Part shown: in pieces, positions 8,548 to 16,608 of the stretch
Numbering within the stretch: position 1 is the stretch's first letter
How the letters are laid out: every line of letters begins with the position of its first letter
NCBI GenBank assembly: GCA_028281765.1
Contig: JANQJF010000075.1
Coordinates: forward strand, 94,731 to 158,730
Reading direction: 5' to 3'
Source: Planctomycetota bacterium
GTDB lineage: Bacteria > Planctomycetota > UBA1135 > UBA2386
Length of the DNA stretch: 64,000 nt
Made by a program: the position numbers and the translations under genes
Notes under the pieces: model-generated
Seen by the model: only the letters and a program-made list of their open reading frames with translations
Database searches by the model: none
Told to the model about the DNA's origin: nothing

Positions 8548-10353
8548 TCAGTCCAGTTCGTAGACGGCGTCCGAGAAGCGCAGCGCCTCGCATTCGCGCA
8601 CGGCGTCCGTGCCGTCGGGGCCGGTGACGATCACGACGTCCGGCTCGTGCCGAATGACGTAGTCGGCTCGCGGTCCCGAGAACACGGCGACGTCGTAGCC
8701 GTCGGATCCGTCGAGCACGTCGTCGCCGCCGCAGCCCTCGAGGGTGTTGTCGCCGGCGTTGCCGGTCAGCGAGTTGGCGTGCTCGTTGCCGATGAGTGAC
8801 GCGTTCTCGCTGCCGGTCAGCGTGACCGAGCGGAGGTGCTGCGATGCCGTCGTGTAGCGCAGCGATTCGTCGCGCGTCAGGGAAAACGTGCCGCGGAAGT
8901 CCGCCGGGAGTTCGGGCGTGTACGTCAGGCGCGGCGGAAAGAACGCCTCGATCAGCGCGTAGCCACGTGGGTCGATCTCGCGCAGCCGTGCCCGTGAGCC
9001 GCCGCGGAACGTGCCGAAGTGCGACGTGCCCGCCGGGATCTCCTCAGGCGGGATCGGCTCGCCTTCGTAGCGGGTCGGCGGAACCGTCCACAGGTCGAGG
9101 TAGTTGTCGTACGCGGCGGCGATGTACTCGTTGCGCCAGCTGTCCGGCTCTTCGCGCGGCCACGGATCCCAGATCCCGCGCTCGGCCGCGGCGTTGTTGG
9201 CGGCCTGGATCTCGCGGTCGTACTCCGGCAGCGCGGGACGGATGCCCTGGTCGTGCACGAGGTGTAGGATCTCCTCGAAGGCGGCGTCCCGCGTGTCGTG
9301 CCGCATGTAGTCGTCGGATCCTTCGACTGGGCACTCGTTCGCGCGGAGGTCCTGCACACCGAGTCGCAGACCCCCGAACGTGCCGCGGAAGCCGCGCTCC
9401 ATCGCGGGTTCGTCGTCGAAGAGCGCGAGCGTTGCGCGCCGGTTTGCCATCGTGTTCGCGACGGCTCGCTTGTCGGCGCCGTACTTGGATCCGGGCGCCG
9501 GTGCGAGCATGTGCTCGAGCACTTTGCGCGCCCGCACGATCTGGTCGTCGGACCATCCCTGCTGCGCGAGGATGTGGATCGGCTTGCCGTTGGGAGCGGT
9601 GACACGGGTGTAGCGGTCGAAGACCTGGGAGATCGCCGGGTGTACGCCGTGTCCGAGGCGCACGATGCCGCGCGGCGCTTCGAACGTTCGGAGTGAACCG
9701 AGGCCGTACGCGTCGTCGTCCGACCGGGCCTCTTCCATCGGTTCGGTCGCGATGGAGTAGCGCTCGATCTCCTGGTCGGTCATCCAGTGGATGCCGTCCG
9801 CGGGTGCCGACTCCAACGTGTACCAGTAGAACTCTGCGGGGATCTCGATGGCGTCGTAGAAGTCGAGGTAGAGCCGATGCTCCTCGCGGTCCCGCGGCAG
9901 ATCCGCGCCTTCGAACCCTTCGTCACCCCAGGAGTGCACGCCGAGCTGGGCGCCGCGCGCGAGTGAGCGGCGCGCCCCCGCGAGAAAGAAGTCGACGCCG
10001 CCCGAGGCGATGACGCCGAATGCGGGGACGTGAGTTGCGAGGCCGCGCTGGCGCACGATGCGCGCGGCCTCGAGGTTCGCTTCGTCGTCCATCGAACCGG
10101 GGACGTCGTGCATCTCGATCGTCTGCACTCCAGGGTGATCCCGCAGCAGCGCACGCACACGCGTGGGCGTGGTCATGCAGATCACGCCGGTCATGACCGC
10201 CCGGTCGCCGTCGACCTCGAACGTCGCCTCGGCCTCGGTGGGCATCATCTCGTGCGCGGATTCGATCGGAGTGCCGGTGGATTGGCAGGCGGAGAGAAGG
10301 GCGAGGGACCCGGCGATCGTCAGCGAGGTCCTCGAAGTCCGGTGGAGTTGCAC
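8548..10353 (-). CDS. Lipoprotein with ClpP/COG3904-like domain and RTX-like C-terminal repeats
   Basis: A 601-residue protein starting at GTG 10353. The signal peptide ends in a lipobox (LLSAC, Cys23). Residues about 45-190 resemble a ClpP/crotonase-fold domain of the COG3904 type: a beta-strand VICMTTP, a helix, IASGGVDFFLAGARRSLARGAQLGVHSWG, with Ser117 and His140 as plausible catalytic residues. The middle (about 230-470) is unrecognised; it holds EEILHLVHD, which has an HxxH spacing but not HExxH. The C-terminus (about 505-601) has GNEHANSLTGNAGDNTLEG and GGDDVLDGSDGYDVAVF, like calcium-binding RTX nonapeptides. The combination is unusual; a surface-anchored hydrolase is inferred, not shown. 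Confidence 0.88.
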   Translation of the reverse strand: MQLHRTSRTSLTIAGSLALLSACQSTGTPIESAHEMMPTEAEATFEVDGDRAVMTGVICMTTPTRVRALLRDHPGVQTIEMHDVPGSMDDEANLEAARIVRQRGLATHVPAFGVIASGGVDFFLAGARRSLARGAQLGVHSWGDEGFEGADLPRDREEHRLYLDFYDAIEIPAEFYWYTLESAPADGIHWMTDQEIERYSIATEPMEEARSDDDAYGLGSLRTFEAPRGIVRLGHGVHPAISQVFDRYTRVTAPNGKPIHILAQQGWSDDQIVRARKVLEHMLAPAPGSKYGADKRAVANTMANRRATLALFDDEPAMERGFRGTFGGLRLGVQDLRANECPVEGSDDYMRHDTRDAAFEEILHLVHDQGIRPALPEYDREIQAANNAAAERGIWDPWPREEPDSWRNEYIAAAYDNYLDLWTVPPTRYEGEPIPPEEIPAGTSHFGTFRGGSRARLREIDPRGYALIEAFFPPRLTYTPELPADFRGTFSLTRDESLRYTTASQHLRSVTLTGSENASLIGNEHANSLTGNAGDNTLEGCGGDDVLDGSDGYDVAVFSGPRADYVIRHEPDVVIVTGPDGTDAVRECEALRFSDAVYELD

Positions 10354-10450
10354 GGTCAGTGCTCCGGAAAGAGAAGGCGAGCACGGGTTCCCGCGCTCCT
10401 CGCCGGGCGGTGGCGACTCGTGGCCCCGCGGCTCCGTCGATCCGGGAAGC

Positions 10451-11890
10451 CTAGCGCTTCTGCACGCGCCTGCGAAGCGGCGCGCCCGCGATCTCGGACG
10501 GCATACGGTAGAGGCTCGTGCGCGCGGTCACGAACAGTGTCTTGTTGTCCCGCCCGCCGAACGTGCAGTTGGCGGGCTTCTCCGGCACGCGGATGCGGCG
10601 AATCACGCGTCCGTCCGGTGCGAGCACGAGCAGGTTTCCGTACGTCGCGTAGAGGTTGCCGTCGACGTCGTAGGCCATGCCGTCCGGCCCACCGCCGTCG
10701 ATGGACTTCTCCGAGACGAACATGCGCGTGCCGCGATCGACGACACCGGGCTTCCGAATCGGATAGCTCCAGATCTCGCGCTTGTTCGGCTCAGCGACGA
10801 CGATCGTGCGCCCGTCGTTGGACACCACGATGCCGTTCGGTCGCTGCAGAGAGTCGATGACGCGCGTCAGGTTGCCGTCGCGGTCGACGTAGTAGACGCA
10901 CATCTTGTCCTGCTCGACGTTGTCGGCGTTGCCGTAGCGCGGATCGGTGAAGTAGATCCCGCCGTGATCGTCGAGCGCGAGGTCATTGGGGCTGTTGAGT
11001 AGCTTCTCGTCGAAGCGAGAGGCGAGCACCGTACGCGAGCCGTCCGGTGCGATCCGGACGAGCTCCCGGGAATAGCCACAGCACGCGAAGAGGTTGCCGT
11101 CGGTGTCGAACATCAGTCCGTTCGAACCGTGCGACGGCTCGAGGAACGTGCGCACGCGATCCTTCTCGCCGAGTTCCAGGATCTGGTTCTTCGGAATGTC
11201 GCTGAAGAGCAGGACGTGGCGATGTGGATCCCAGGCCGGGCCTTCCACGAACGTGAACCCGCTCGCGACCTTCTCCATCGGGCCCTCGGTCGGCAGGTCG
11301 ACGTACTGCACGTAGTGCGCCGCCGCTGCTACGCGATCGTGCGGGCCCTGCACGAGCACCGCGTTCGAAGCGGCCGCGACCGTGCAGTCGTCGAGGCCAC
11401 GTGAAGTCAACATGGCGGCGGCGCGTGATGCGGTGAGGCTCGACACGCGGACCGACGTGAACACCGGGCCCGTTCCGTGCTTCCCCCGCAGCTCGTTTGG
11501 CCAGATGAACCGGCTACCGGAGGTCTGCGGCATGCGCACCGCGTCGTCGGCGAGTTCGGCGAGTTCGATCTTCGAAGGGTCGTTCTCGTTGGGCCGCGCG
11601 CACGCGAGACCGATTCGGTAGACCACGGCTTCGAACAGCTGCACGAATTGATCGCGATCCATCTGCACGGGCTGGATCGGCTCGATGACGCGGGCTTCCG
11701 CGCCGGGGACCTCGGTCGTCACCGTGATGCCGCCGAGCAGTTGCGCGAGCCGCATGAACTCGCGGAGGGGGAGGCCGTCTGCGTCCATTGCGAGAGAGAT
11801 CCTGTCATCTTCGACTTGCGCACGGGTCGGTGCGGCGGGGGCGCCGATCGCGGCCAGCAGCAGCCACGGCGTGAATCGCGGTCCGAACAT
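10451..11890 (-). CDS. Fusion of secretin-type N-domains with SMP-30/gluconolactonase propeller
   Basis: A 479-residue protein with a signal peptide (MFGPRFTPWLLLAAIGAPAAPTRAQ); the ATG at 11890 is chosen for that reason. Residues about 28-110 look like an N0 domain of GspD/PilQ secretins (ISLAMDADGLPLREFMRLAQLLGGITV). Residues about 140-200 look like an N1 domain (TSVRVSSLTASRAAAMLTSRG, then AAASNAVLVQGP and a helix), but no secretin barrel follows. Residues about 208-475 are an SMP-30/gluconolactonase/LRE beta-propeller. It keeps the metal-site residues Glu216 (FVEGPAW), Asn352 (RPNG) and Asp403 (PDGM), with Asn302 (SPND) matching the substrate-site position. It is predicted to be a periplasmic lactonase; the role of the secretin-like part is unknown. 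Confidence 0.9.
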   Translation of the reverse strand: MFGPRFTPWLLLAAIGAPAAPTRAQVEDDRISLAMDADGLPLREFMRLAQLLGGITVTTEVPGAEARVIEPIQPVQMDRDQFVQLFEAVVYRIGLACARPNENDPSKIELAELADDAVRMPQTSGSRFIWPNELRGKHGTGPVFTSVRVSSLTASRAAAMLTSRGLDDCTVAAASNAVLVQGPHDRVAAAAHYVQYVDLPTEGPMEKVASGFTFVEGPAWDPHRHVLLFSDIPKNQILELGEKDRVRTFLEPSHGSNGLMFDTDGNLFACCGYSRELVRIAPDGSRTVLASRFDEKLLNSPNDLALDDHGGIYFTDPRYGNADNVEQDKMCVYYVDRDGNLTRVIDSLQRPNGIVVSNDGRTIVVAEPNKREIWSYPIRKPGVVDRGTRMFVSEKSIDGGGPDGMAYDVDGNLYATYGNLLVLAPDGRVIRRIRVPEKPANCTFGGRDNKTLFVTARTSLYRMPSEIAGAPLRRRVQKR

Positions 11891-12026
11891 GGGGGGGATT
11901 CTAGGGGTTGCGGTCGGCCGCTCGGACTTCGCGGCTTTTTTCGGATTCGGTGTGCTGACCGAGCGAGCTTCGACGCTGTCCCGGACAATGCGCTTTCCGC
12001 GCCGATACCCCGCGCCGAGGAACCCC

Positions 12027-13454
12027 GTGAATCGCCTGCTCCCCACCCTCATCGTCGCGGCCCTTGCGCCGCTCTCTTGCCCACTCGGCGCTCAGAGCTT
12101 CAGCCAGGGTGACGTTTACCTCGCGACAATCGCCGCGACCGGGCTCAGCACCGGCAACGGCGGGATCATCAGAATCGACCCGGTGAGTGGAGCGACATCG
12201 CTCGTCGCCGGCCCGTTCGGGTTCCAGTCCTATCACGACATGGTTGCCTACGACCCGTACCGCGACCGGCTCGTCTTCCCCGCAGCGGCTCCCGACCCGA
12301 CGACCGACCCTGTGCAGCTCTGGGAGATGGATGCCGCGGGTACGATGCAGCCGCTGGGAGTCGTCGGGCAGTGGCTCGCGGCACTCGCTCCGACCGGGGA
12401 TGGGCGCATCTACCATCGACAGGTCGGGGTGCCCGCTGGGCGCGTTCGCTATCTCGACGCCGCGAACCAGCTTCACGATCTGATGGACGCGACCGGCACG
12501 CAGCCGTTCACGTTCGTGCCGGGATTCTTCCTGCAGTACCAGCACCTGCTCTACCACGAGCCGACCAACTCGCTGCTCGCAGCAGCGCGTCACGCGAACC
12601 CGACGTGTGGGACCGGAGCTCTGAGTCAGGCGGTCGCCGTGTTCCGAGCGCCGCTGTCTGTGGACGGCACGCGGGTCGTCGGCCCCGTGACGTGCAATCA
12701 CTTCGAGGTCAGCTCGAGCGGCGAGGTTCCGGTCGGATTCAGCCGCATGTCGGACGGTGACCTGCTCATGGTGTGCGACACCAACTCGGGGCTGAGTGAG
12801 CCGCGGCTGCTCCGCGTCGATCCGTTCACGCTCGCGATCTCGACGTTCGCGAGCAACGGTCACGTCGGCGCCGCGGCGACGAACGCCGGGTGCTTCTCGA
12901 GCACGATCGGTCGAGCGGTGATCCTCGACACCGGGAACGATGTGCTGCGCACCTTCGGCCAGGGTGAATCTGGCGACGGCATCATTCTGCCGGCGGGCGC
13001 GCAGCCCGTGTCCCCCGGCGGCAGTTCCGGCGAAGTCGCGACGATGATCGAGATCAACCGTGCGCCGTGTACCGGCAGCTACTCGCTCTACGGCACCGGC
13101 CTGGCGGGAAGCGGCGGGTTCGTTCCCGCCATGTCCGCGACCGGCTGCCCGGAGGCTGGCGGCAACATCGCACTCCACGTTACGAGCGGTTTCGGCGGCG
13201 CGAACGGCGCGCTGCTCGTCGGGTTCTCGCAGCTCTCGCTGCCGGTGCTCGGCGGCACGCTCCTCGTCAACCCGGCGTTCACAGCACCGATCGCACTGAG
13301 TGGCACGCCGGGCACCGCCGGCGACGGCAACCTCTCGATTCCGCTCGCGGTCGGTTCGCCATCGATCCTGCAGTGGTACTTCCAGGCGATCCTGCTCGAT
13401 CCGGGCGCGGTGCAGAGCCTGTCGATGTCGAACGGGCTCGGGATGTCACTCTGA
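12027..13454 (+). CDS. Exported beta-propeller-like protein with C-terminal beta module
   Basis: A 475-residue protein of unknown function. GTG at 12027 is preferred to an in-frame ATG at 11988 because a GAGG Shine-Dalgarno lies just upstream and the signal peptide (MNRLLPTLIVAALAPLSCPLGAQS) then begins at the start. Residues about 35-345 have strand-turn repeats of a propeller type (IIRIDPVSG, LWEMDAAG, RLLRVDPFTLAIST). Residues about 350-475 (YGTGLAGSGGFVPAMSATGCPEAGG through QAILLDPGAVQSLSMSNGL) form a compact domain that I also see, diverged, at the ends of 3610-5175 and 33064-33594. Its stop overlaps the convergent methyltransferase gene by 9 bp. Confidence 0.87.
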   Translation: MNRLLPTLIVAALAPLSCPLGAQSFSQGDVYLATIAATGLSTGNGGIIRIDPVSGATSLVAGPFGFQSYHDMVAYDPYRDRLVFPAAAPDPTTDPVQLWEMDAAGTMQPLGVVGQWLAALAPTGDGRIYHRQVGVPAGRVRYLDAANQLHDLMDATGTQPFTFVPGFFLQYQHLLYHEPTNSLLAAARHANPTCGTGALSQAVAVFRAPLSVDGTRVVGPVTCNHFEVSSSGEVPVGFSRMSDGDLLMVCDTNSGLSEPRLLRVDPFTLAISTFASNGHVGAAATNAGCFSSTIGRAVILDTGNDVLRTFGQGESGDGIILPAGAQPVSPGGSSGEVATMIEINRAPCTGSYSLYGTGLAGSGGFVPAMSATGCPEAGGNIALHVTSGFGGANGALLVGFSQLSLPVLGGTLLVNPAFTAPIALSGTPGTAGDGNLSIPLAVGSPSILQWYFQAILLDPGAVQSLSMSNGLGMSL

Positions 13455-13964
13455 CCGCCGACGCGACGGGAACCACCGCGCGACCGTGCTCGCGTAGCGC
13501 TCCCAGTCGTCGCCGAACTGCGAGCGGAGCCATGGCTCCTCGTGGAGCACGACGCGTAGGTGGAACACGATCGCGAGCGCAATGGCGTATCCACCGAGGA
13601 CCAGGGATCCGAAGAGCAGCGCTTCGCCGACGATCGTCGTGAGCACGCCGACGTACATCGGGTTGCGCGAGACTCGGTAGAGACCGGCGACGACGAGGCG
13701 CTTCGGTGGGTCCCATGGCGCGAGGGTGCCGCGGCCCGACGCGTAGAAGTCGCGCACGCACCAGATCAAGACGACGAGGCCGAGCGTGAGCACGGCGTAT
13801 CCGGATGCGTGCCCGTCCGCTCTCCATTCGTCGAGGCCGAGGAGGAGCCATGGCGCGATGGCCGCGACGGTCGTCGGCAGGATCAAGAAGGAGAGGAGTG
13901 CGCGGAGGGCCAGCACCGTGCCATGAGACACGGTGCGACTCGGTCCGGCTAGCGCAATGGCCAC
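13446..13964 (-). CDS. Isoprenylcysteine/phospholipid methyltransferase-like membrane protein
   Basis: A 172-residue integral membrane protein with about four or five hydrophobic segments. The C-terminal half has the ICMT/PEMT signature: GLYRVSRNPMYVGVLT followed by HEEPWLRSQFGDDWERY, which forms the S-adenosylmethionine-binding part in this family. Such small bacterial members methylate lipids, quinone precursors or thiols; the substrate here is unknown. Its start overlaps the end of the upstream gene by 16 bp and its stop overlaps the convergent propeller gene by 9 bp, so it is wedged between two genes and probably co-transcribed with 13949-15643. Confidence 0.88.
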   Translation of the reverse strand: MAIALAGPSRTVSHGTVLALRALLSFLILPTTVAAIAPWLLLGLDEWRADGHASGYAVLTLGLVVLIWCVRDFYASGRGTLAPWDPPKRLVVAGLYRVSRNPMYVGVLTTIVGEALLFGSLVLGGYAIALAIVFHLRVVLHEEPWLRSQFGDDWERYASTVARWFPSRRRSE

Positions 13965-15643
13965 GCCAGCAGCGTGTCGCCGTCGTCTCGCGGTTTCACC
14001 GAGTACGCGGATCCTTGGTCCGCCGAGACGTCGATCACCTGCGCCGCTTCGAACGTGAAGTCACGGAAGCCTCGTTCGGCGAGTGGGTCTTCCGTGACCG
14101 CGGAGAGACGGCGGCCGTCTTGCGCGAGTGCGAGGAGCCATCCGTCGCCGGCCGCGGCGACCGCAGACGGCGTGATCGCGTCGTTCTCGTCGAGCGTTTC
14201 AAATCCCGCCGACGTGAGGTCGACACGACGGAGCGTGCCAATCGGCAGGAACGCGCTCGATCCGTCCGGCGAGAACGCTAGCTGGGGCGTTCGAAGGCCG
14301 ATACCGATCCGCGTGACGAGACCTTCGGGACCGGAGAGCTCTTCGTGAAAGGTCTCGCTCCCCGCGTCGGAATCGAAGACGCGCACTCGCACCCGATCGA
14401 TGCCGTCATCGAACGGGTCGTGCGAGCTGACGAACGCCATCTTGCCGTTCTTCGAGATCGCGACGCGCGCGTCGTCGATCGGCTCCGAGAACGTCGCGAT
14501 GGCTTCGCTGAGGCCGAATTCGGAGCTGGCGAGGTCGACACTCATCGCGCGGATGGACCCCAGGCTCGTGCAGTAGTACGCCCGCGACCCGTCCGGCGTG
14601 ATCGCGATTCCGAAGGCGGGGCCAGCGCCGGTCGGCAAGATCGAGATCTGAGTCGCGCTTCGAAGCTCGACGATCGCGATGCCGACGTCGGTGGAAGCGT
14701 ACAGGAGCAGACCTCGGGGCCCGACCGCGAGGTGCTTCGCCTCCGCCCCCAGCGGAATCGTCGTCAACACCGAGTGCCGGGTCGGGCTGTTCTGTTCGGT
14801 GTCGACGACGACGATGCCGGACGGCGTTGCGAGGTATGCCCGCGCACCGTCGGGTCGCAGTGCGAGGTCGCGAATGGGTACGAACAGCGGCACCTCGGTC
14901 GGACTACGCGAAGCCAGGCCGGTCGAGACGGCGCCGGCGTTGCCAGCGGAATCCGTCATGTGAAGCCAGAGCTGATTCGTGCTCAGCGGCACGCCGATAC
15001 CGATCACGTCATAGGAAAGCGTCATGACCGCATCCACAAAGCCTTGCGCGAACAGGAGCCCCGTTCCCCGCGTTCCGTCCCCGCCGAACTCGAGCGTGAA
15101 CTCGCAGGGTTCGGTGTTCATGAACCGGACTCGGCCGGTGTCGAGCAGGTCGAGTGGAGACTTTGGAACGTTCGTGAACGTCGCGCTCGGCAGGGCGGCG
15201 TCGACGCGGACGCCCGTCGTGCGTTCGACTTCGCGGTTGCCCGACAGGTCGACGGAGAAGTATCGAACCATCGCCGTGTCCGTCGGGACCGTCACTTCCG
15301 CAGGGCTCGCGCGGGAAAGGGTGCCTGGCGCGTCGATCTCCGGCGAAGAACCGTCCACGGTGAAATACACCATCGCGAATTCGTCGGCTTGGAGAGTTGC
15401 GGTCCGACTCGCGTCGAGCAGCCCGCTATCCGGCAGGAGCCTGGTGGTCGGGGCCGTGACGTCTGGCGGCGGAGGCGGGATGTCGCCGAAGTTGCCGACC
15501 CAACTTCGGTCGCAGCCGCCGCCAGAGCCGAACGAGCTACAGCAGATCAGCAGAGACAGCGCCGGGTACAGCGGGATGGCACGGCGCGACGCGGACGGGA
15601 TCGGCTCCGCAGAGGGCGGTCGATCGCGGGGATCGGGTTGCAT
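13949..15643 (-). CDS. Exported chitobiase-C-like / beta-propeller protein
   Basis: A 564-residue protein. A hydrophobic stretch (YPALSLLICCSS) after a 22-residue basic leader may be a lipoprotein signal, though the leader is long and the true start may lie further in. Residues about 65-150 match a chitobiase/hexosaminidase C-terminal-like domain (MVYFTVDGSSPE), and residues about 150-245 look like another beta-sandwich. Residues about 250-560 have WD40/YVTN-like repeats (LALRPDGARAYLATPSGIVVVD, FGIAITPDGSRAYYC, LAFSPDGSSAFLP), so a propeller is predicted. Probably a cell-surface binding protein; no catalytic residues are recognisable. Confidence 0.85.
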   Translation of the reverse strand: MQPDPRDRPPSAEPIPSASRRAIPLYPALSLLICCSSFGSGGGCDRSWVGNFGDIPPPPPDVTAPTTRLLPDSGLLDASRTATLQADEFAMVYFTVDGSSPEIDAPGTLSRASPAEVTVPTDTAMVRYFSVDLSGNREVERTTGVRVDAALPSATFTNVPKSPLDLLDTGRVRFMNTEPCEFTLEFGGDGTRGTGLLFAQGFVDAVMTLSYDVIGIGVPLSTNQLWLHMTDSAGNAGAVSTGLASRSPTEVPLFVPIRDLALRPDGARAYLATPSGIVVVDTEQNSPTRHSVLTTIPLGAEAKHLAVGPRGLLLYASTDVGIAIVELRSATQISILPTGAGPAFGIAITPDGSRAYYCTSLGSIRAMSVDLASSEFGLSEAIATFSEPIDDARVAISKNGKMAFVSSHDPFDDGIDRVRVRVFDSDAGSETFHEELSGPEGLVTRIGIGLRTPQLAFSPDGSSAFLPIGTLRRVDLTSAGFETLDENDAITPSAVAAAGDGWLLALAQDGRRLSAVTEDPLAERGFRDFTFEAAQVIDVSADQGSAYSVKPRDDGDTLLAWPLR

Positions 15644-15772
15644 GAGCGGTATCGGGAGCGGAGTTGAGCGGACCGGTTCGAGCGAGCGGGATCGGGGCCG
15701 AGGCGTTTCGCGGATTCTTCCGAGAAACTCGAGCGGCCGCCGATATCCGGCGTGGCCCCTTGGTTCGCGTAG

Positions 15773-16606
15773 TCAGCGCTCCTTCACGAGCGCCGCACCG
15801 GCGGCCATGACCGCCTCGGGCCCCTCGTCGAGATCGCGCCAGATTCGCAGCATGCTGCCGAGGTCCGGGTCGTACCGAGAGAACGCCTCGACGACGAGCC
15901 AACCGGCGTAGTCGATCGAGCGCAGCTTCTCGAGCACCTCGGCGAACGGCACGTGTCCGGTTCCCGGAGTGCCGCGATGATTCTCGGACAGCTGCACGTG
16001 GCCGAGCGTGGCCGCGCAGTCGTCGATGGCCTGCACGACCGACGGCTCTTCGATCACGGCGTGATGCGTGTCGAGCGCGGACACGACGTTGGGGTGGTCG
16101 ACGCGGCGCACGAGTTCGTTGCACGCGGCGGCGCTGTTGAGGAAGTAGCACTCGAACCGATTCAACGGCTCGAGCGCGACGACGACGCCGCAGTTCTCGG
16201 CGTGCTCGCCGACTGTGCGCAGCACGTCGACGCACCGCGACCGTTCGTCGGCCGTCGGAACGAAACCGGAGAAGCGTCCGTAGGCCGAATGGACCGGGCC
16301 GGCCAACACGTTCGCGCCGAGCGCCGTCGCCTTGTCGACGAGCTCGATCAACAGGTGCGTCGCCCGCGCGCGCAGCGCGGGATCCGCGGCGATCGGATTG
16401 GCGTCCGCGGTCGCGAAGCCGACGGCCGTCGTTGCCAAGCCCTCGCCTGCGGCGATGTCCCGCATGAACGCGATCTCGTCCGCCGTCGCTTCCTGGACCG
16501 GCAGTTCGACTCCCTCGTAGCCGTGGTGCGCCGCACGGCCGAACCACTCCGCGTGCGACTCGCGCACGCGAGGAGTGAAGTAGAGGAAACTGAAGCCGAG
16601 TCGCAT
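15773..16606 (-). CDS. Sugar phosphate isomerase/epimerase (TIM barrel, D-tagatose 3-epimerase-like)
   Basis: A 277-residue xylose-isomerase-like TIM barrel. Metal ligands expected for the D-tagatose/psicose 3-epimerase group are present: Glu in ALEPLNRFECYFLN, Asp in ALDTHHAVIEE, His in GHVQLSENHRGTPGTGHV and Glu in VVEAFSRYD. No signal peptide, so it acts in the cytoplasm. It starts 2 bp after the stop of the Gfo/Idh gene and is the last gene of the operon that begins at 21253. It probably isomerises a keto-sugar produced by the upstream oxidoreductases. The exact sugar is not decidable from sequence. Confidence 0.93.
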   Translation of the reverse strand: MRLGFSFLYFTPRVRESHAEWFGRAAHHGYEGVELPVQEATADEIAFMRDIAAGEGLATTAVGFATADANPIAADPALRARATHLLIELVDKATALGANVLAGPVHSAYGRFSGFVPTADERSRCVDVLRTVGEHAENCGVVVALEPLNRFECYFLNSAAACNELVRRVDHPNVVSALDTHHAVIEEPSVVQAIDDCAATLGHVQLSENHRGTPGTGHVPFAEVLEKLRSIDYAGWLVVEAFSRYDPDLGSMLRIWRDLDEGPEAVMAAGAALVKER

Positions 16607-16608
16607 CG

